43,448 nucleotides of DNA, from contig JAFMIU010000021.1 in assembly GCA_017853835.1 (NCBI GenBank), positions 1-43,448 on the forward strand. The letters are read 5' to 3'. This document shows, piece after piece, positions 42,458 to 43,448 of this stretch (positions are counted from its first letter, which is position 1; every line of letters begins with the position of its first letter). The notes beneath the pieces were generated by a model that worked only from the letters and a program-made list of their open reading frames with translations, did no database searches and was not told the DNA's origin. Both the position numbers and the translations under genes were made by a program. The DNA comes from Pirellulales bacterium. Its GTDB lineage: Bacteria; Planctomycetota; Planctomycetia; Pirellulales; UBA1268.

Positions 42458-42825
42458 GCGAGGATCGCGAGCACACGAGCATTCGCGGACGGGAACACCA
42501 GGGTGTCGAGTCCCGACCGAGGCACCCAGGTGAAGGGCGGCCGAGGGGCGACACGATCATCGACCAGCTCGACGGCCACGAAGACGATCTCGATCGGTCC
42601 GGTGGAGGACGCGCCGACGGCATGGTCGAGCCGGTGCAACGGCCGCACGACGAGCCCGGTTTCCTCACGGCACTCCCGCGTTGCGGCCTGCTCCGGCGTT
42701 TCGCCGTGCTCGACCTTCCCTCCGGGAAACTCCGCGAGGCCCGCAGCCTCGGTCGCGTCGGCGGAGCGATGGCCGACGAGGACGCTGCCATCGTGGACCA
42801 CCACAGCCACCGCGATCGTAATCAC
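42442..42825 (-). CDS. NUDIX hydrolase, MutT-like
   Basis: A 127-residue MutT-like NUDIX hydrolase, which cleaves nucleoside diphosphates linked to another group. The Nudix box is complete: GGKVEHGETPEQAATRECREETGLVV (key part GETPEQAATRECREETG). The start VAVVVHDGSVLVGHRS resembles MutT, the 8-oxo-dGTP cleaning enzyme, and FPGGKVEHGET fits that group. It starts 18 bases after fabI on the same strand and is convergent with yidD. The substrate is inferred only. Confidence 0.92.
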   Translation of the reverse strand: MITIAVAVVVHDGSVLVGHRSADATEAAGLAEFPGGKVEHGETPEQAATRECREETGLVVRPLHRLDHAVGASSTGPIEIVFVAVELVDDRVAPRPPFTWVPRSGLDTLVFPSANARVLAILAQGGS

Positions 42826-42843
42826 GCAACCGTCACCTCTGGC

Positions 42844-43448
42844 TCATCCCTGAGCCGCATCCTTCGGCACGAGATCGAGGAGGCGGCCTGGCGAGCCCAT
42901 CACGTTGTAGCCGGCATCCACGTGGAGAATCTCACCGGAGATGCCCTGCGAGTCGCGTGAAAGGAGCCAGGCACCCGCCTTGCCCACTTCGTCGTGGGTG
43001 ATGTTGCGGCCCATGGGCGACATGTGCTGGTAGAGGCCGAGCATGTCATCGACACCGGCCCCGCGGCCGGCGAGCGTTCGCAGCGGGCCGGCACTCACCG
43101 CATTGACGCGAACCCCGGCGGGGCCCAGATCGAATGCCATGTACCGCATGCACATATCGAGCGTCGCCTTGCAGACGCCCATGATGTTGTAGCCGGGCAC
43201 GACCTTCTCGCCGCCGAAGTAGGTGAGCGTGAGGATCGAGGAATCCTTCGAGAGGAAGCTGCGGGCCATCCGTCCCACGGCGAGGAGGCTGTAGGCGCTC
43301 GTCTCCATCGCGACGCGAAATCCTTCACGGCTGCAGTTGGTCGTTTCGCCCTTGAGGTCTTCGAGGGGGGCGTAGGCGATCGAATGGAGCAGGAAGTCGA
43401 TCGTGCCGAACTCCTGCTTGGCCCGATCCATGACGGAGGCGATCTGGT
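42844..43448 (-). CDS. fabI: Enoyl-ACP reductase FabI (N-terminus cut by window edge)
   Basis: The C-terminal two-thirds of FabI, which reduces enoyl-ACP with NAD(P)H in the last step of fatty-acid elongation. The coding frame continues past the window edge. Motifs are IDFLLHSIAYAPLEDLKG, the catalytic GYNIMGVCKATLD (Tyr-x6-Lys) and RVNAVSAGPLRTLAGRG. The ending LLSRDSQGISGEILHVDAG is typical. The NUDIX gene follows 18 bases downstream. No other fatty-acid gene is seen. Confidence 0.95.
   Translation of the reverse strand, partial: QIASVMDRAKQEFGTIDFLLHSIAYAPLEDLKGETTNCSREGFRVAMETSAYSLLAVGRMARSFLSKDSSILTLTYFGGEKVVPGYNIMGVCKATLDMCMRYMAFDLGPAGVRVNAVSAGPLRTLAGRGAGVDDMLGLYQHMSPMGRNITHDEVGKAGAWLLSRDSQGISGEILHVDAGYNVMGSPGRLLDLVPKDAAQG

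Overview
The window reads as a piece of chromosome from a high-GC member of the Planctomycetota (about two-thirds G+C by eye). The evidence is a PEP-CTERM protein, a membrane-anchored PQQ-propeller protein, an excisionase-like HTH fused to a receiver domain, a FlgI-like lipoprotein beside smc, and bacterial genes of the tetrahydromethanopterin (H4MPT) C1 pathway. Genus cannot be told from the sequence. No phage, transposase or CRISPR array was seen; the region is mostly core genome.

Layout. 1-6.6 kb: a truncated TauE/SafE permease, a PQQ-propeller membrane protein, a PEP-CTERM surface protein with a possible decayed relative beside it, tRNA-Met with its promoter, an LssY-C protein and a thioredoxin-like secreted protein. 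6.7-10.5 kb: an aldehyde dehydrogenase and an FdhF/YdeP-type molybdopterin oxidoreductase in one operon. 10.58-11.17 kb: a non-coding tandem array with a 178-bp period between convergent genes. 11.2-19.2 kb: an information-processing block of mutS, the SRP RNA gene with a clear promoter, dnaX, recR, rpoN, nrdR and moaC. 19.3-25.7 kb: the HTH-receiver gene, smc, and a FlgI-domain/HEAT lipoprotein translationally coupled to smc. 25.9-29.3 kb: rimI, an ATP-grasp gene diverging from fae, and mtdB. 29.3-34.0 kb: an SDR, hflX, rsgA and FHA operon, then the RNase P RNA gene and a HicB-like gene whose last codons lie antisense to its 3' end. 34.3-38.4 kb: a second ATP-grasp gene with mch, a DtxR-type regulator, and a coupled PTPS and CitG-like pair. 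38.5-43.4 kb: ppk1, a DnaJ-like gene, rnpA, yidD, a NUDIX gene and a truncated fabI.

How the genes fit together. fae, mtdB and mch encode three consecutive H4MPT-linked steps from formaldehyde to formyl-H4MPT. The two ATP-grasp proteins, the PTPS homologue and the CitG-like protein are plausible makers of the pterin cofactor or its tail; that role is inference. The aldehyde dehydrogenase and formate-dehydrogenase-like protein may add a further aldehyde/formate oxidation route. Both subunits of RNase P are present, in separate loci (rnpB at 33.2 kb, rnpA at 41.8 kb).

The strongest unusual signal is an uninterrupted run of nine adenines inside dnaX, in otherwise GC-rich DNA. Both alternative frames stop within 12 codons, as expected for a slippage site making a short gamma subunit beside full-length tau. 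Other leads are the 178-bp repeat array, a hairpin that buries the nrdR ribosome-binding site, the FlgI/HEAT-smc coupling, and the overlap of a HicB-like gene with the rnpB 3' end.
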